Positions 63,335 to 64,000 of a DNA stretch of 64,000 bases are shown in pieces; the first letter of the stretch is position 1; each line of letters begins with the position of its first letter. This DNA comes from Tetrahymena thermophila SB210. Lineage: Eukaryota > Ciliophora > Oligohymenophorea > Hymenostomatida > Tetrahymenidae. A program made the translations under genes and the position numbers. The stretch covers positions 682,001-746,000 of the forward strand of contig NW_002476157.1 in the NCBI RefSeq assembly GCF_000189635.1, written 5' to 3'. The notes under the pieces were generated by a model. It worked only from the letters and a program-made list of their open reading frames with translations. It was not told the origin of the DNA and ran no database searches.

Positions 63335-63370
63335 GTATAATATAAAAACACATTCATTAAGGTTAATTTT
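63335..63370 (+). promoter_or_regulatory. Upstream element of 5S gene 3 (spacer type B)
   Basis: TATAATATAAAAACACATTC followed by ATTAAGGTTAATTTT; the same type precedes gene 5. It shares ACACATTC with type A at the same distance from the gene. Confidence 0.5.
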
Positions 63371-63490
63371 GTTGTCGGCCATACTAAGGTGAAAACACCG
63401 GATCCCATTCGAACTCCGAAGTTAAGCGCCTTAAGGCTGGGTTAGTACTAAGGTGGGGGACCGCTTGGGAAGTCCCAGTGTCGACAACCT
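63371..63490 (+). rRNA. 5S rRNA gene 3
   Basis: 120 nt, identical to gene 2 by eye. T-run terminator follows. Spacer of 125 bases before it. Confidence 0.97.
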
Positions 63491-63604
63491 TTTTTTACTT
63501 TAGAATTAATTGCTTTTGCCATAAACTTAATGATTATTATTTTTTAATGTTTTATTTTTATTTTTAAAAAAATATATAAATACACATTCATTAGGAATAC
63601 TTTT

Positions 63605-63724
63605 GTTGTCGGCCATACTAAGGTGAAAACACCGGATCCCATTCGAACTCCGAAGTTAAGCGCCTTAAGGCTGGGTTAGTACTAAGGTGGGGGACCGCTT
63701 GGGAAGTCCCAGTGTCGACAACCT
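63605..63724 (+). rRNA. 5S rRNA gene 4
   Basis: 120 nt, identical to genes 2 and 3 by eye; preceded by type A spacer DNA almost identical to that before gene 2. T-run terminator follows. Confidence 0.97.
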
Positions 63725-63848
63725 TTTTTTTATTTTAAATTTAATTTATTTAAAATAGAATTTTTAATATATTCTTTAAAAATAATAAAGCTTATTTGGA
63801 ATTAGTAGAATTGTATAATATAAAAACACATTCTTTAAGGTTAATTTT

Positions 63849-63968
63849 GTTGTCGGCCATACTAAGGTGAAAACACCGGATCCCATTCGAACTCCGAAGT
63901 TAAGCGCCTTAAGGCTGGGTTAGTACTAAGGTGGGGGACCGCTTGGGAAGTCCCAGTGTCGACAGCCT
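63849..63968 (+). rRNA. 5S rRNA gene 5
   Basis: 120 nt, same as the consensus except GACAGCCT for GACAACCT near the 3' end, which changes an A-U pair of helix I to a G-U wobble. Preceded by type B spacer. T-run terminator follows; the cluster may continue past the window. Confidence 0.96.
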
Positions 63969-64000
63969 TTTTTTTTCTTTCTTGATAATCCTTAAATAGG

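Noticed and set aside
1-64000. Chromosome breakage sequence, telomere repeats or replication origin
   Set aside because: I looked for the Tetrahymena breakage 15-mer type sequence and for runs of CCCCAA/GGGGTT and saw none; no origin element is recognisable by eye.
1-64000. tRNA genes and CRISPR arrays
   Set aside because: No B-box (GGTTCGAATCC-like) outside protein-coding DNA and no spaced direct repeats; the only RNA genes seen are the 5S copies.
1-64000. Standard genetic code reading, which would make nearly all genes look like debris
   Set aside because: Highly conserved proteins (acyl-CoA oxidase, Cdh1, mannosidase, MFS) read cleanly only when TAA and TAG are Gln, and each ends at TGA.

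Overview
The window looks like macronuclear (somatic) DNA of a ciliate, most probably a Tetrahymena species. Three things say so. Every convincing gene reads through many in-frame TAA and TAG codons (read as Gln) and ends only at TGA. Introns are short, AT-rich GT..AG. The right end carries a tandem cluster of 5S rRNA genes of Tetrahymena type. Noncoding DNA is extremely A+T rich, so genes stand out by composition. Species assignment is inference; the code is seen directly.

Layout. (1) 0.8-20 kb, minus strand: five paralogous two-pass membrane protein genes, two of them in an 8.8-kb tandem segmental duplication (about 4365-13145 and 13146-21411). The first block ends in a decayed 3' piece of the large coiled-coil gene that lies intact at 20.6-24.3 kb. 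A 125-bp TA-flanked element with terminal inverted repeats sits only in the second block, and the empty site is visible in the first. (2) 25.7-27.1 kb: a leucine-rich-repeat gene with one repeat per exon. (3) 28.2-34 kb: an EF-hand/coiled-coil protein (plus strand), a 145-aa orphan (minus) and a coiled-coil protein (plus). (4) 37.8-45 kb: a seven-exon acyl-CoA oxidase and a Cdc20/Cdh1-type activator of the anaphase-promoting complex. (5) 43.6-52.1 kb: a second tandem duplication running from inside the Cdh1-like gene to inside a GH38 alpha-mannosidase gene. It duplicated a small cysteine-rich protein gene and a 255-aa orphan, and left a mannosidase 3' fragment and a Cdc20 fragment at the junction. 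Each duplicated gene has since been broken in one copy only, in opposite blocks. (6) 51.7-55.4 kb: the full nine-exon alpha-mannosidase (minus). (7) 55.4-59.7 kb: gene-poor, with one doubtful ORF. (8) 59.7-62.3 kb: a seven-exon MFS (sugar-transporter type) carrier. (9) 62.9-64 kb: five 5S rRNA genes with alternating spacer types.

The genes do not form operons; this is an ordinary eukaryotic gene series. Functional links are weak: fatty-acid oxidation, cell-cycle proteolysis, lysosomal or secreted glycan breakdown and solute uptake are all housekeeping jobs. What is unusual is how much of the window was made by tandem duplication, decay and probable gene conversion. The least understood products are the membrane-protein array, the cysteine-rich small protein with cystine-knot-like spacing, and the 255-aa orphan beside it. 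Exon joins for genes 28237-31122, 37849-40894, 42132-44921, 51715-55407, 59739-62323 and the five array genes were checked by adding exon lengths, all of which give whole reading frames.
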